Positions 25,155 to 33,329 of a DNA stretch of 50,219 nt are shown here, one piece after another (the first letter of the stretch is position 1; every line of letters starts with the position of its first letter). The DNA comes from Bradyrhizobium sp. Its GTDB lineage: Bacteria; Pseudomonadota; Alphaproteobacteria; Rhizobiales; Xanthobacteraceae. Made by a program: the position numbers and the translations under genes. The notes under the pieces were generated by a model, which searched no databases, had not been told where the DNA came from, and worked only from the letters and a program-made list of their open reading frames with translations. The stretch is from the NCBI RefSeq assembly GCF_017881085.1, contig NZ_JADGRI010000003.1:1-50219 (forward strand). Direction: 5' to 3'.

Positions 25155-26174
25155 TTATCGATCGTGTGAGGGAGCGAGGCTGACGTGGTCCAGTTCGGCA
25201 GGTAACCGGAATTCGACTGTCTCTTCGCGGCCCGGCAGCAGCGATAAGGAAACCGGTCCTACCCGCAGCAACGCTTCGATGACACCATTGACCAGCGCCT
25301 CCGGGGTCGGTGCGCCCGCGGTGATGCCAACGGCCATGGCATTCTGGAGCCAGGCGGGGTTCATCTCGCTTCCGTTGGCAACGAGGTAGCTGGGAACGCC
25401 GAGTTCGGCACCAATCTCGCGAAGCCGGTTGGCATTCGAACTGTTTGAGGCGCCCACAACGAGGATCACATCGACGATCTTGCAGAGGGCACGCAGCCCG
25501 GCCTGGCGGTTTTGGGTCGCGTAGCAGATGTCGCGGGTATGCGGTCCCTCGATATCGGGAAATCGAGCTTTGAGCGCGGCGATGATCTCCCGGGTGTCGT
25601 CCACGCTCAATGTCGTCTGCGTGACGTAGGCGAGCGGGGTATCGTCTGGCAGGTCGAGTGCCGCAACGTCTTCGACGCGCTGCACCAGGGTCATGGGGCT
25701 ATCGACTTGTCCCATCGTTCCGACTACTTCGGGATGATTTTCATGTCCGATCAGGATCAGCGAGCGGCCCTTTGAGGCATAACGCCTGGCATGATGATGT
25801 ACCTTGGTCACGAGCGGGCAGGTCGCATCGAGTACCTGCAAACCGCGGGCGGCGGCTTCCCTCTCGACATGCCTTGCAACGCCATGCGCGCTGAAAACGG
25901 TTGGCGCGTTCGCCGGGATCTCATCCAGCTCCTCGACAAAGACGGCGCCCTTCGCCTTCAGGCATTCGACGACATGCTTGTTGTGAACGATTTCGTGACG
26001 CACATATACCGGCGCGCCATAGCGCTCGATTGCGCGTTCAACGATCTCGATGGCGCGCACGACGCCTGCGCAGAAGCCACGGGGTTGAGCCAGCACGACC
26101 TGCATGACACGGCGGCCCGGCAGGGGGCGTCCGGATATTGCCGGCGGCGGTTCCAGGAGCTGCATCTCTGACAT
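25155..26174 (-). CDS. ispH: 4-hydroxy-3-methylbut-2-enyl diphosphate reductase (IspH/LytB), probable second copy
   Basis: A 339-residue 4Fe-4S enzyme that makes isopentenyl and dimethylallyl diphosphate at the end of the MEP pathway. Cluster ligands are Cys35 (QPRGFCAGV), Cys119 (DATCPLV) and Cys217 (DICYATQ), and the catalytic Glu149 is in NHPEV. I chose ATG 26174 with AAGGAACG before it; the frame is open to 26246. It is upstream of the terpene synthase and likely supplies it. The housekeeping ispH of such genomes is normally elsewhere, so this is presumably a paralogue; that cannot be checked here. Confidence 0.92.
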   Translation of the reverse strand: MSEMQLLEPPPAISGRPLPGRRVMQVVLAQPRGFCAGVVRAIEIVERAIERYGAPVYVRHEIVHNKHVVECLKAKGAVFVEELDEIPANAPTVFSAHGVARHVEREAAARGLQVLDATCPLVTKVHHHARRYASKGRSLILIGHENHPEVVGTMGQVDSPMTLVQRVEDVAALDLPDDTPLAYVTQTTLSVDDTREIIAALKARFPDIEGPHTRDICYATQNRQAGLRALCKIVDVILVVGASNSSNANRLREIGAELGVPSYLVANGSEMNPAWLQNAMAVGITAGAPTPEALVNGVIEALLRVGPVSLSLLPGREETVEFRLPAELDHVSLAPSHDR

Positions 26175-26735
26175 CGTTCCTTGCCTTTCACTCCAGCCCC
26201 GATCCAGCCCGTGCCGACTTGGGCTCGAGCTCGCAGCGCCAGGCATTATTGCGACATGGATATTCCGGGATCGACGCTGTCAGAAGCGCCGCGCGATCGC
26301 ATCAATCGAACGGTTGGTGTGAGACAAGGAGCTGTTGGTGAATCGATGGTATTGCTAACGGATCGTGCATCCGTTCCGGATAATTTCGTTTTCAGTCGAG
26401 AAAACGACATCGCCGGATAGAGGAGGGGCCTCTGAATGAGCTGCTGGCGTGCGCCGATGGTTGGTCGCATTGCAAAGGGTGCCGCTGCTCGCGCTCGATC
26501 GGTTGAATCGACACATCCGTAGGAAGAAGGGCCTTGGTGCCCCAGTGGACGGTCTGGCGATGTTCTCAGATCGGGCGGTCGGGTCCGCCATTGCGCTTCT
26601 TTTGGACGAGAAGGGCGCCTTCGCCGACAGCCGGGTCCCTTCGTGCCGTGTCGATACTTCTGTCCTTTGCTCGCATATTTTATCGATTCCTTGCCTGATT
26701 AACCGACCATGGAAAGAGGCAAGCGACGAACCATG
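26175..26735. other. 561-bp gap between ispH and the AraC regulator
   Basis: No convincing gene. It holds a perfect 7-bp inverted repeat with a 5-base spacer (26357-26375) and is AT-richer than most of the window. Short reading frames on both strands have no recognisable domain. It contains the promoter of the leftward ispH-terpene synthase pair, and perhaps degraded sequence. Confidence 0.4.
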
Positions 26736-27509
26736 TTAATCGAATGCACTCCGCCAGGTGGCGGGAGGCGTTCCGATTTGGCGCACGAAAACGCGCGACA
26801 GGTGACTCTGATCGAAGAAGCCGCAAGCAACTGCGATCTGGCTTAGCGGCATCTTGGGGTCCGCCATCAGGCGCTGCGCCAAAGCAATGCGGCGCTGCAG
26901 AACCCATCGATGGGTCGACACTCCCAAAGCGGCTTTGAAGCCTCGGCCCAGCGAGCTTATGGAAGCGTTGCCGGCAGTAGCGATGTCGGCGAGGCCGATA
27001 TCGCTACTCAAGTTGGCCTCGATATATTCCAGGGCACGGCTGAGCTGGTGGCTGGTGAGTCCTTGTTGATCCGGAAATCTTCTTGCGTGGAACACGCCGT
27101 ATGTTTCGGCAATGTGATCTCGCACCGCGAGAAACAAGTGATCCAGATATAACTGCCTGATCTCGTTCGGCCGCTCCAATGCGGGAAGCATGGCCTGCGC
27201 GACATGCAACATCACCGGATCATAGCAGATCTGTTGGATGTCGAACTTCAAATCTAGGAAAGTGTGCCCCCGATCTGCCGCGAAGTCTTGGAAACCACTA
27301 CGCGGCAGAAACAAGTTAAGATTGTCGTACGGATCCTTTAGGTCAGCAACCCATGACTCGCGTAGGTCGTAGATATTGAGCGCGCCGGGCTTGCTACCGG
27401 GCCTCACTTTCGGACGACCATCATGAAATACGTTTGTTGGCCCAAGCGGCCGCATCTCGACCGATATCATGAATCGATCGGCGAGAGGCGTTGGTTCGAG
27501 TAATCCCAA
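26736..27509 (-). CDS. AraC-family transcriptional regulator
   Basis: A 257-residue protein whose last 100 residues form the AraC double helix-turn-helix domain: LEYIEANLSSDIGLADIATA, SISSLGRGFKAALGVSTHRW, and PLSQIAVACGFFDQSHLSRV. The amino part is a ligand-binding or cupin-like region. TTG 27509 is the first standard start; ATG 27470 is a second. The reading frame stays open to a stop at 27675 without any ATG, GTG or TTG, and the upstream residues look protein-like, so the start is unclear. It is divergent from the NTF2-like and azoreductase genes and probably controls them. Confidence 0.85.
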   Translation of the reverse strand: MGLLEPTPLADRFMISVEMRPLGPTNVFHDGRPKVRPGSKPGALNIYDLRESWVADLKDPYDNLNLFLPRSGFQDFAADRGHTFLDLKFDIQQICYDPVMLHVAQAMLPALERPNEIRQLYLDHLFLAVRDHIAETYGVFHARRFPDQQGLTSHQLSRALEYIEANLSSDIGLADIATAGNASISSLGRGFKAALGVSTHRWVLQRRIALAQRLMADPKMPLSQIAVACGFFDQSHLSRVFVRQIGTPPATWRSAFD

Positions 27510-27805
27510 GCACGTACCGTCGTCCTTGTATCGGCTGAAGAAAAGCGGCCGTCCCCACCGGGCCGGTGCGGATACGGTGCTTTCGACCTCTGGACGCTTG
27601 GCACTTTCGAAGCCTGGTCGGTCGAAACGCCCGCTCGTTTGTCGATCGGTGCTTATCTGTCGACCCCTACCGATTTATCCAAACAAAAGACGAAAATGTA
27701 CAAGAGCTATCGTGGGAGAGTTTGCAATATATCACCGTAAGTGAAGGGCGCAAAGCATCCGCGGGCTCGCTCTCGGACGCTTTTCAATTGAGCACGGACA
27801 ACCGA
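27510..27805. other. Divergent interval between AraC regulator and NTF2-like gene
   Basis: A 296-bp region. Its left 165 bases are open in frame with the AraC-type gene but have no standard start codon. The right part is AT-rich and probably holds the divergent promoters. Confidence 0.4.
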
Positions 27806-28252
27806 ATGCAGAACCAAGTGGAGAGCCCAAGATACGCTGCCTACAAGGCCGTCAGGCCTTACTTCGACCTGGTCCGGGGGGCGCTAGGCAACTTGGTCGA
27901 TGGCGAGCACTTTTTCGACATCGTCTCTGAGGACATCGTCTACGAAGTCCTCTACGACTTCCCGGGCTGGCCCCGCATTGTCCGGGGGCGCGCCGATCTG
28001 ATGGCTCAGTTCGCCGGCTACGGCGACAACATCAAGCTCCAGGCTGCGGACAAGCTGATCACCCACAAGACGGACGATGGTCGTGTCGTCGTAATCGAGT
28101 ATGAAGTCCATGGGACCATCCTCGCGACAGGTGTGAAGTATAACAATCGCTTCGCCTCAATCATAAGGATTGAAAGTCGGAAAATCTTGCACTGGAGAGA
28201 CTACATGGACTCTCTTGCGGCATGGAACGCGCTGACGGCGGGCGTTCGCTAA
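27806..28252 (+). CDS. NTF2-like (SnoaL-type) protein
   Basis: A 148-residue single-domain protein of the NTF2/SnoaL fold: a long amino helix (AAYKAVRPYFDLVRG), FDIVSEDIVYEVLYDF, the turn WPRIVRGRADLMAQF, and sheets with VVVIEYEVHG and RFASIIRIESRKILHWRDYMD. Such domains occur as cyclases, dehydratases and ketosteroid-isomerase-like enzymes, so the activity is open. The ATG at 27806 was chosen because conserved sequence begins there; the frame is open to 27566 over the AraC promoter. It is the first of a rightward run with the azoreductase 36 bases behind. Confidence 0.8.
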   Translation: MQNQVESPRYAAYKAVRPYFDLVRGALGNLVDGEHFFDIVSEDIVYEVLYDFPGWPRIVRGRADLMAQFAGYGDNIKLQAADKLITHKTDDGRVVVIEYEVHGTILATGVKYNNRFASIIRIESRKILHWRDYMDSLAAWNALTAGVR

Positions 28253-28288
28253 AACATCGGCATTCCGCAAAATGTCGGGAGACTTTCT

Positions 28289-28897
28289 ATGAAGCAAATA
28301 CTCATGATTGAGGTGAGCCCCAGGGGGAAGGACTCAGCAAGTCGATCCGTAACCGATACGCTCGCCGCACGGTTGACCGGGCTCCATCCGTCAGCAAAGC
28401 TTATTCGCCGTGACCTGGCCTCCGAGGATCTGCCCCACCTGGATGATATTACGCTCCGGGCGATCTCGACGAGGGATCCGGCCGAAGCGGAGAGGTTGAA
28501 AAAGGCGGCGCGCCAGTCGGATCGCCTGACCGACGAGTTGTTGGAATCCGAACTTCTTGTGATTGCAACGCCTATGTGGAACTTCGGGATCCCTTCCGCA
28601 CTCAAAGCCTGGATTGACCTGATCGTGCGGCCGGGTAGGACCTTCCGGTACTCCGATGGCGGTGTCGTCGGCCTGGCGAAGGACAAGAAAGCAGTCCTGG
28701 TCATTGCTTCAGGCGGAGTTTTTACAGAAGGCCCATGGCTCCCATGGGATTTTGTTGAACCCTACCTGCGGCAAATATTGGGCTTCATTGGCATAGTGGA
28801 TGTGCAGACTGTTCGAGCCGAGGGGATGAATCTTCCCTTGTTGGCTGCCGAGGTCGTGCCAAAGGCGAACAAGGCTGTCGGCGAGCTTGCTCTATGA
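28289..28897 (+). CDS. azoR: FMN-dependent NADH-azoreductase (AzoR-like)
   Basis: A 202-residue flavodoxin-fold quinone/azo reductase. Features: MIEVSPRGKDSASRSVTD (phosphate-binding loop), IATPMWNFGIPSALKAWIDL (FMN-binding), and the glycine-rich ASGGVFTEGPW near residue 145. AzoR enzymes reduce quinones and azo compounds with NADH and protect against electrophile stress. The ATG at 28289 lies 36 bases after the NTF2-like gene. It may be controlled by the AraC-type regulator. No oddities in the catalytic parts. Confidence 0.9.
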   Translation: MKQILMIEVSPRGKDSASRSVTDTLAARLTGLHPSAKLIRRDLASEDLPHLDDITLRAISTRDPAEAERLKKAARQSDRLTDELLESELLVIATPMWNFGIPSALKAWIDLIVRPGRTFRYSDGGVVGLAKDKKAVLVIASGGVFTEGPWLPWDFVEPYLRQILGFIGIVDVQTVRAEGMNLPLLAAEVVPKANKAVGELAL

Positions 28898-29082
28898 GCG
28901 CTGCGCTAACCAATGAGAAAGCTTAAACGAGAAACACAGACCTCTTCAACTCCATTACCGCGTCCCGACGCGAGGTCGTCGTCGGCGGTACAGTCGCGGC
29001 GCTCGCGTCAGTTACGCCGCGTGTCGCGGTAGCCGAAAGTACAGCAATTCCCTCCTCCGACCGAAGCAAAGGAGCCCATGTT

Positions 29083-29907
29083 ATGGAAAAGATGACCACG
29101 AAGGACGGCGTCGAAATCTTCTACAAAGATTGGGGCCGCGGCCAACCAATCGTCTTTCACCACGGCTGGCCGCTCAGTTCCGACGACTGGGACACCCAAA
29201 TGCTGTTCTTCCTTCAGCACGACTATCGCGTCGTTGGATTCGATCGCCGCGGTCATGGTCGCTCAAGTCAGGTGGCGGAGGGTCACGACATGGACCATTA
29301 CGCCGCCGACGCCGCCGCCATCGTCGAGCACCTCGATCTGCGTGATGCCGTCCATATCGGCCACTCCACAGGAGGTGGCGTCGTGGTCCGCTATGTTGCA
29401 CGTCACGGCAAGGGCCGGGTCGCCAAAGCCGTGTTGATGTCGGCCGTCACGCCGATCATGGTGAGGACGCCGAGTAATCCGGACGGCCTGCCGATTGATG
29501 TCTTCGACGGCCTCCGCAAAGGATTGGCGGCAAACCGGGCACAGTTCTATCGCGACGTTCCATCGGGTCCGTTCTATGGCTTCAACCGCGCTGGCGCGAA
29601 GCCGCTAGAGGGCGTGATCGAGAATTGGTGGCGACAGGGCATGATGGGCGGAGCAAAAGCCCATTACGATGGTATCAAGGCGTTCTCCGAGACGGACCAA
29701 ACGGAAGACCTGAAGAACATTGAAGTGCCGACGCTTGTGATGCACGGCGACGACGATCAGATAGTTCCGTACAAGGACGCCGCGTTGCTGGCGATCAAAC
29801 TGCTGAGGAATGGCACGCTGAAAATCTATCCCGGTTTCCCGCACGGCATGCTCACCACCAATGCCGACGTAATCAATCAGGATATCCTCGCCTTCATTCG
29901 CAGCTAA
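29083..29907 (+). CDS. Alpha/beta hydrolase, cofactor-free haloperoxidase/esterase type
   Basis: A 274-residue alpha/beta hydrolase of the non-haem chloroperoxidase group. Amino start MTTKDGVEIFYKDWGRGQP, oxyanion region FHHGWPLSSDDWD, nucleophile Ser in GHSTGGG, acid Asp in MHGDDDQIVPYKD and His in GFPHGML. AAAGGAG at 29068-29074 supports ATG 29083. In the same frame, 28927-29082 encodes a Tat-like signal (SRREVVVGGTVAALA) but has no start codon, so the protein is predicted to be cytoplasmic now. Substrate unknown; esterase or perhydrolase activity is typical. Confidence 0.9.
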   Translation: MEKMTTKDGVEIFYKDWGRGQPIVFHHGWPLSSDDWDTQMLFFLQHDYRVVGFDRRGHGRSSQVAEGHDMDHYAADAAAIVEHLDLRDAVHIGHSTGGGVVVRYVARHGKGRVAKAVLMSAVTPIMVRTPSNPDGLPIDVFDGLRKGLAANRAQFYRDVPSGPFYGFNRAGAKPLEGVIENWWRQGMMGGAKAHYDGIKAFSETDQTEDLKNIEVPTLVMHGDDDQIVPYKDAALLAIKLLRNGTLKIYPGFPHGMLTTNADVINQDILAFIRS

Positions 29908-29979
29908 CAGGTGTTTTGGAGGTCTCCGGCGGTGGAGAAAATCCACTCGCACAAGTGTCAACTCTGTCCGGAGGTAGCG

Positions 29980-30486
29980 ATGGTTTTGTTGTCTCGCTTC
30001 TTTTTCCGCAAACGTGCGATCTCGCTGGTGGCGACGGCCTTGGTTGCGGCGACGTCAGTCGCCTTGGCGCAGTTGCCGGCCGAGTTTGTTGCGGATCGAC
30101 CCGGCTATTGCGACGAGCAGCCGTTTCTGGCGGAGAACGACGCCGCCATGAACAAGATGATGTCGGACATGGCGATCAGGCCGACCGGCGATGTCGACCG
30201 CGATTTCGTCGCGATGATGGTGCCGCATCACCAGGGCGCGATCGATATGGCCCAGGCCGTGCTTCGATACGGCCACAACGAGCAGCTTCGTCGCCTGGCG
30301 CAGGAAATCGTCGTGACCCAGCAGCAGGAAATCGCCGCCATGCGTCTTGCGGTCGGCGAAGAATTGCCGCCGTCAGTGGCGTCCCCGACGCAGCCGGGTG
30401 CAGCGACCGCATCGCAGCCCAACCCGATGTCTTCCTACATGAGTTCTCACGACGCGATGTCGCACCATTCAATGAACATGAAATAG
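29980..30486 (+). CDS. DUF305-family exported protein
   Basis: A 168-residue exported protein. The signal peptide ends ATSVALAQ. The DUF305 domain (about residues 45-130) has the family signature DRDFVAMMVPHHQGAIDMAQ and Met/His-rich parts (NKMMSDMAI). The carboxyl tail is rich in Met, His and Ser (HDAMSHHSMNMK), like metal-binding proteins such as CopM. Periplasmic metal handling, perhaps of copper or silver, is likely but unproven. A GGAGG ribosome site precedes ATG 29980. It lies 9 bases before the beta-propeller gene, so they form an operon. Confidence 0.88.
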   Translation: MVLLSRFFFRKRAISLVATALVAATSVALAQLPAEFVADRPGYCDEQPFLAENDAAMNKMMSDMAIRPTGDVDRDFVAMMVPHHQGAIDMAQAVLRYGHNEQLRRLAQEIVVTQQQEIAAMRLAVGEELPPSVASPTQPGAATASQPNPMSSYMSSHDAMSHHSMNMK

Positions 30487-30495
30487 GGGCAGAAC

Positions 30496-31986
30496 ATGAA
30501 GCGTGGCCTTTTGAAGTTGTTTTTTCTTGCAAGCGTTTGTCTGATGGGACAGCCGGCGGCCTGGGCCGGCCAAGCGCCCGGCGCGGCGTCCGACCCGGAT
30601 ATTCTGGTCAGTCACCGCGACCGGGTTTATTCGGCGGAGCAATTCTCCAACACCGTCTCGGTGACTGATCCCGTCGACAACAAGCTGGTCGGCGTTATCA
30701 GGCTCGGTGACCCGCAGCCGGGCAATTTCAGTCCGCTCTACAAGGGACAGGTCCTGGTCCACGGAATGGGTTTCTCGCCGGACCACAAGACCGTCGCCGT
30801 GGTTTCGATCGGCAGCAACTCCGTCACCTTCATCGATACGGCGACCAACGCGGCCAAGCACACCACCTATGTTGGTCGTTCCCCGCATGAGGCATTCTTC
30901 ACGCCCGACGGCAAGGAGGTTTGGGTCACCGTTCGCGGCGAAGACTATATCGCTGTGCTCGATGGCCAGAATTTTGAGGAGAAGTCGCGCATCAAGGTGC
31001 CAGCCGGACCTGGTATGCAAAGTTTCTCACCGGACGGCAAATACGGCTATGTCTGCTCCTCGTTCAATCCAGAGACGGTCGTCATCACCGTTGCGGACCA
31101 CCAAATCGTCGGTCACGTCAAGCAGGACAGCCCGTTCTGTCCGAACGTCGCCGCCACGCCCGATGGCAAGCAGGTCTGGTTCACGCTGAAAGACATCGGC
31201 AGGACCGAGGTGTTCGACGCAAAACCGCCGTTCTCGGTACTGAAATCGATCGACACAGGGCCGATCACCAACCACGTCAATTTCGCCCACAACGCCAACG
31301 GTACCTTTGCTTACGTCACGGTAGGCGGACTGAACGAGGTCAAGGTATTTCGTACCGATGACTTCTCGCAAGTCGCCACGATACCGGTCGGCAAGCTGCC
31401 GCATGGTGTCTGGCCATCCGGCGACGGCAGCCGGGTTTATGTCGGGTTGGAAAATGCCGACGGCATGGCCGCGATCGATACCCTCACCAACAAGCTGATC
31501 GCGACCAGCCCGGTCGGTCAGGCGCCGCAGGCGATCATCTATGTTCCGAACGCGGTGCCAGAGGGCGACGGCACGCAGGGACTGCAACCGCTCGGCGTCG
31601 CCGGCCAGACCGCTCATCTTTCGCTCGGCGCGGCAGCGGGCCGCAGAACGGTCGGTGATGCCGGCCGGATTGTCGGCGAGGAAAAGGCTCCCACCAGCGT
31701 CTCGCTGTTCGATCAGGGCTTGATCCAGGTGCTGCAGGCGTCCGTGACTGGCCTTGAGCCCAAGCATGCCTACATTCTCGCGCTCTCGCATGAGCGGGAT
31801 GGCGAGAGCCCGTTGGAGCCGCTGGCCGCCTTCATGACCAGTCCCGCAGGCTCAGCGATCGTCAATGCAACCGGTGCGATCCGGCAGGTGGTGCAGGGCG
31901 AGGACAAGATCGAGCGACGTTATCTGGTGATCGCGGAGGGCCATGCCGACAAGCTGGGTCCTGTGGTGCAGGTGCAATTGAAATAG
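30496..31986 (+). CDS. Exported YVTN-type beta-propeller protein
   Basis: A 496-residue exported protein. Signal peptide at residues 1-24 (ending AWAG). From about 35 to 365 there are YncE/YVTN-like blades, with blocks such as VAVVSIGSNSVTFIDTATN, SPDGKYGYVCSSFNPETVV, NGTFAYVTVGGLNEV and IPVGKLPHGVWPSGDG. The last 120 residues form a beta-rich extra domain (VSLFDQGLIQVLQASV). YVTN proteins often bind or react with metals or cofactors. It is coupled to the DUF305 gene, so it may act with it in the periplasm; the specific role is open. Confidence 0.88.
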   Translation: MKRGLLKLFFLASVCLMGQPAAWAGQAPGAASDPDILVSHRDRVYSAEQFSNTVSVTDPVDNKLVGVIRLGDPQPGNFSPLYKGQVLVHGMGFSPDHKTVAVVSIGSNSVTFIDTATNAAKHTTYVGRSPHEAFFTPDGKEVWVTVRGEDYIAVLDGQNFEEKSRIKVPAGPGMQSFSPDGKYGYVCSSFNPETVVITVADHQIVGHVKQDSPFCPNVAATPDGKQVWFTLKDIGRTEVFDAKPPFSVLKSIDTGPITNHVNFAHNANGTFAYVTVGGLNEVKVFRTDDFSQVATIPVGKLPHGVWPSGDGSRVYVGLENADGMAAIDTLTNKLIATSPVGQAPQAIIYVPNAVPEGDGTQGLQPLGVAGQTAHLSLGAAAGRRTVGDAGRIVGEEKAPTSVSLFDQGLIQVLQASVTGLEPKHAYILALSHERDGESPLEPLAAFMTSPAGSAIVNATGAIRQVVQGEDKIERRYLVIAEGHADKLGPVVQVQLK

Positions 31987-32154
31987 CGAAGAATGGAAAC
32001 GCGTTCAGGCGGGCTGCGGTCAATAGCGTCAGTTATGCCCTTCGGGCGATATGCGATAGAGAGTTCGCTTCCGGTTGTGAGCGGGTTCGATTGCGATGCG
32101 ATAGCTGCGATCTTTAGCGAAAATTATCTTGTATTGTCAATGATGTAAGCTGTA

Positions 32155-32195
32155 CTGGCCGGAATCGAACCAGCACTCCTTGCGGAACTCGATTT
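32155..32195 (-). repeat. Truncated copy of tRNA-Leu (41 bp)
   Basis: 41 bases identical to 21932-21972, that is the anticodon loop end through variable arm and T arm. The acceptor stem and the 5-prime half are missing, so this is not a functional tRNA. It lies at the right end of the accessory-looking region, in the same orientation as the tRNA. It may be an attachment-site remnant or a duplication scar. Confidence 0.85.
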
Positions 32196-32205
32196 GCGTG
32201 CGGGT

Positions 32206-32233
32206 CGCCCTCCCCCGTGCAGGGGGGAGGGCG
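32206..32233. terminator. GC-rich hairpin beside the PsiF-like gene
   Basis: An 11-bp perfect stem (32206-32216 and 32223-32233) with a 6-base loop, immediately after the stop of the leftward PsiF-like gene. No T run follows on either strand, so termination is possible but not certain. Confidence 0.4.
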
Positions 32234-32242
32234 AGGCAAGTA

Positions 32243-32515
32243 TTACGTCTTCGGCTTGGCGGCGGCGTCCTTCGCGGCCTTCTTGCATTCGGACATGAAC
32301 TTCTTGCGCTCCTTGCCGTGGACGCCCTTGGTATCGGCTTCCTTCGAGCATTCGAGCGATTCCGCGCTCCGCGGCTTCTCGGCCTTCTTTTCCGCGGGCG
32401 CCGCCTTTGCGGCCGGCGCAGGGGTCGCCGGCGCGGTAGTCTGCGCGAACGCCGAACTGATCAGGAACAGGGACGCGAAGGCGGTCGCGGCCACGCGGGA
32501 AGAGATATTCATCAT
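32243..32515 (-). CDS. PsiF-repeat family exported protein
   Basis: A 90-residue exported protein: signal peptide ending SSAFAQ, an Ala/Pro/Lys linker, and one PsiF repeat (ECSKEADTKGVHGKERKKF) with two conserved cysteines, LECSKE and MSECKK. PsiF proteins of enterobacteria are phosphate-starvation inducible; the function is unknown. ATG 32515 was preferred (MMNISSRVA, GAGGTG upstream). It is divergent from a related secreted protein at 32706. Confidence 0.85.
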   Translation of the reverse strand: MMNISSRVAATAFASLFLISSAFAQTTAPATPAPAAKAAPAEKKAEKPRSAESLECSKEADTKGVHGKERKKFMSECKKAAKDAAAKPKT

Positions 32516-32705
32516 GGGAGCACCTCGGGTTGAAGAGGGCCGCAACCTCGCGCCGCAATGCTGAACCGTGGATGAATGAAGCGGCCGAGGCCTGCATTTT
32601 CGCCGCACGATATTTTGGAGCCGTGCGGGTTCGCTCCGTTGTCACCCGCCGTCGCTGCGCTAGGATGGGGGACTTGCCGATCGTTACGCCCCAGGGAGTC
32701 CAAAG

Positions 32706-33188
32706 ATGACAATTCAAGCAAAATTATTGTGCACTCTTGCGGTGACAGGTTTTGCCGCGTTCGTCGCGACCGCGCCGGCGCAGGCCCTGACCACGCAGGA
32801 ATGCAGTGCGAAATACCAGGCCGCCAAGACCGCCGGCACGCTCAATGGCCAGAAGTGGAATGATTTCCGCAAAGCCCAATGCGGGGCTGACGCCGCCGCG
32901 GCGCCCGTCGCCGCGCCGGCTGCTGCGCCGGCCGCACCCGCGGCGCCGAAGGAGGCCGAAGCCAAGCCGAAGAAGGAAGCGGCTCCGGCCGCTGCGCCTG
33001 CCGGCCCGGCAGTATTCCCGACGGCCGTGGATCCGAAATATGCAAAGGAAACCGCCGGCAAGGCCCGCATGCATACCTGCGTCGATCAATACAACGCCAA
33101 CAAGGCCACCAACGGCAATGGCGGCATGAAGTGGATCGAGAAGGGCGGCGGCTATTACAGCGAGTGTAACAAGAAGCTGAAGGGCTGA
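32706..33188 (+). CDS. Exported Ala/Pro-rich protein with paired Cys motifs
   Basis: A 160-residue exported protein. Signal peptide ends APAQA. Two similar Cys-bearing segments flank an Ala/Pro/Lys-rich linker: TTQECSAKYQAAKTAG (with KAQCGA) near residue 30 and HTCVDQYNANKATNGNG (with YSECNKK) near the end. Each looks like a short PsiF-like or helix-hairpin unit with a pair of cysteines, so the gene may be a two-unit relative of its divergent neighbour. This kind of protein is common in Bradyrhizobium; function unknown. Confidence 0.75.
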   Translation: MTIQAKLLCTLAVTGFAAFVATAPAQALTTQECSAKYQAAKTAGTLNGQKWNDFRKAQCGADAAAAPVAAPAAAPAAPAAPKEAEAKPKKEAAPAAAPAGPAVFPTAVDPKYAKETAGKARMHTCVDQYNANKATNGNGGMKWIEKGGGYYSECNKKLKG

Positions 33189-33329
33189 GCGCTCTCCATC
33201 TCTTTTGTTTGGCGCGTTTCTTCACGCGAACCGGCTTCCACCCCGCATCAAGTGCGGAGCATGCTTCGCTTGAAAACGCCATGCAGATGGGCGCGGCCGG
33301 ATGAAGTCATCTTTCGGCTGCGCTTAAGT

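Noticed and set aside
26449..26739. Reading frame in the gap before the AraC gene
   Set aside because: No recognisable domain or ribosome site on either strand.
27566..27805. N-terminal extension of the NTF2-like protein
   Set aside because: The extra 80 residues overlap the divergent AraC upstream region and do not resemble the fold; ATG 27806 is a better start.
32155..32195. Second functional tRNA-Leu
   Set aside because: The acceptor stem and the 5-prime half are missing, so it cannot fold as a tRNA.
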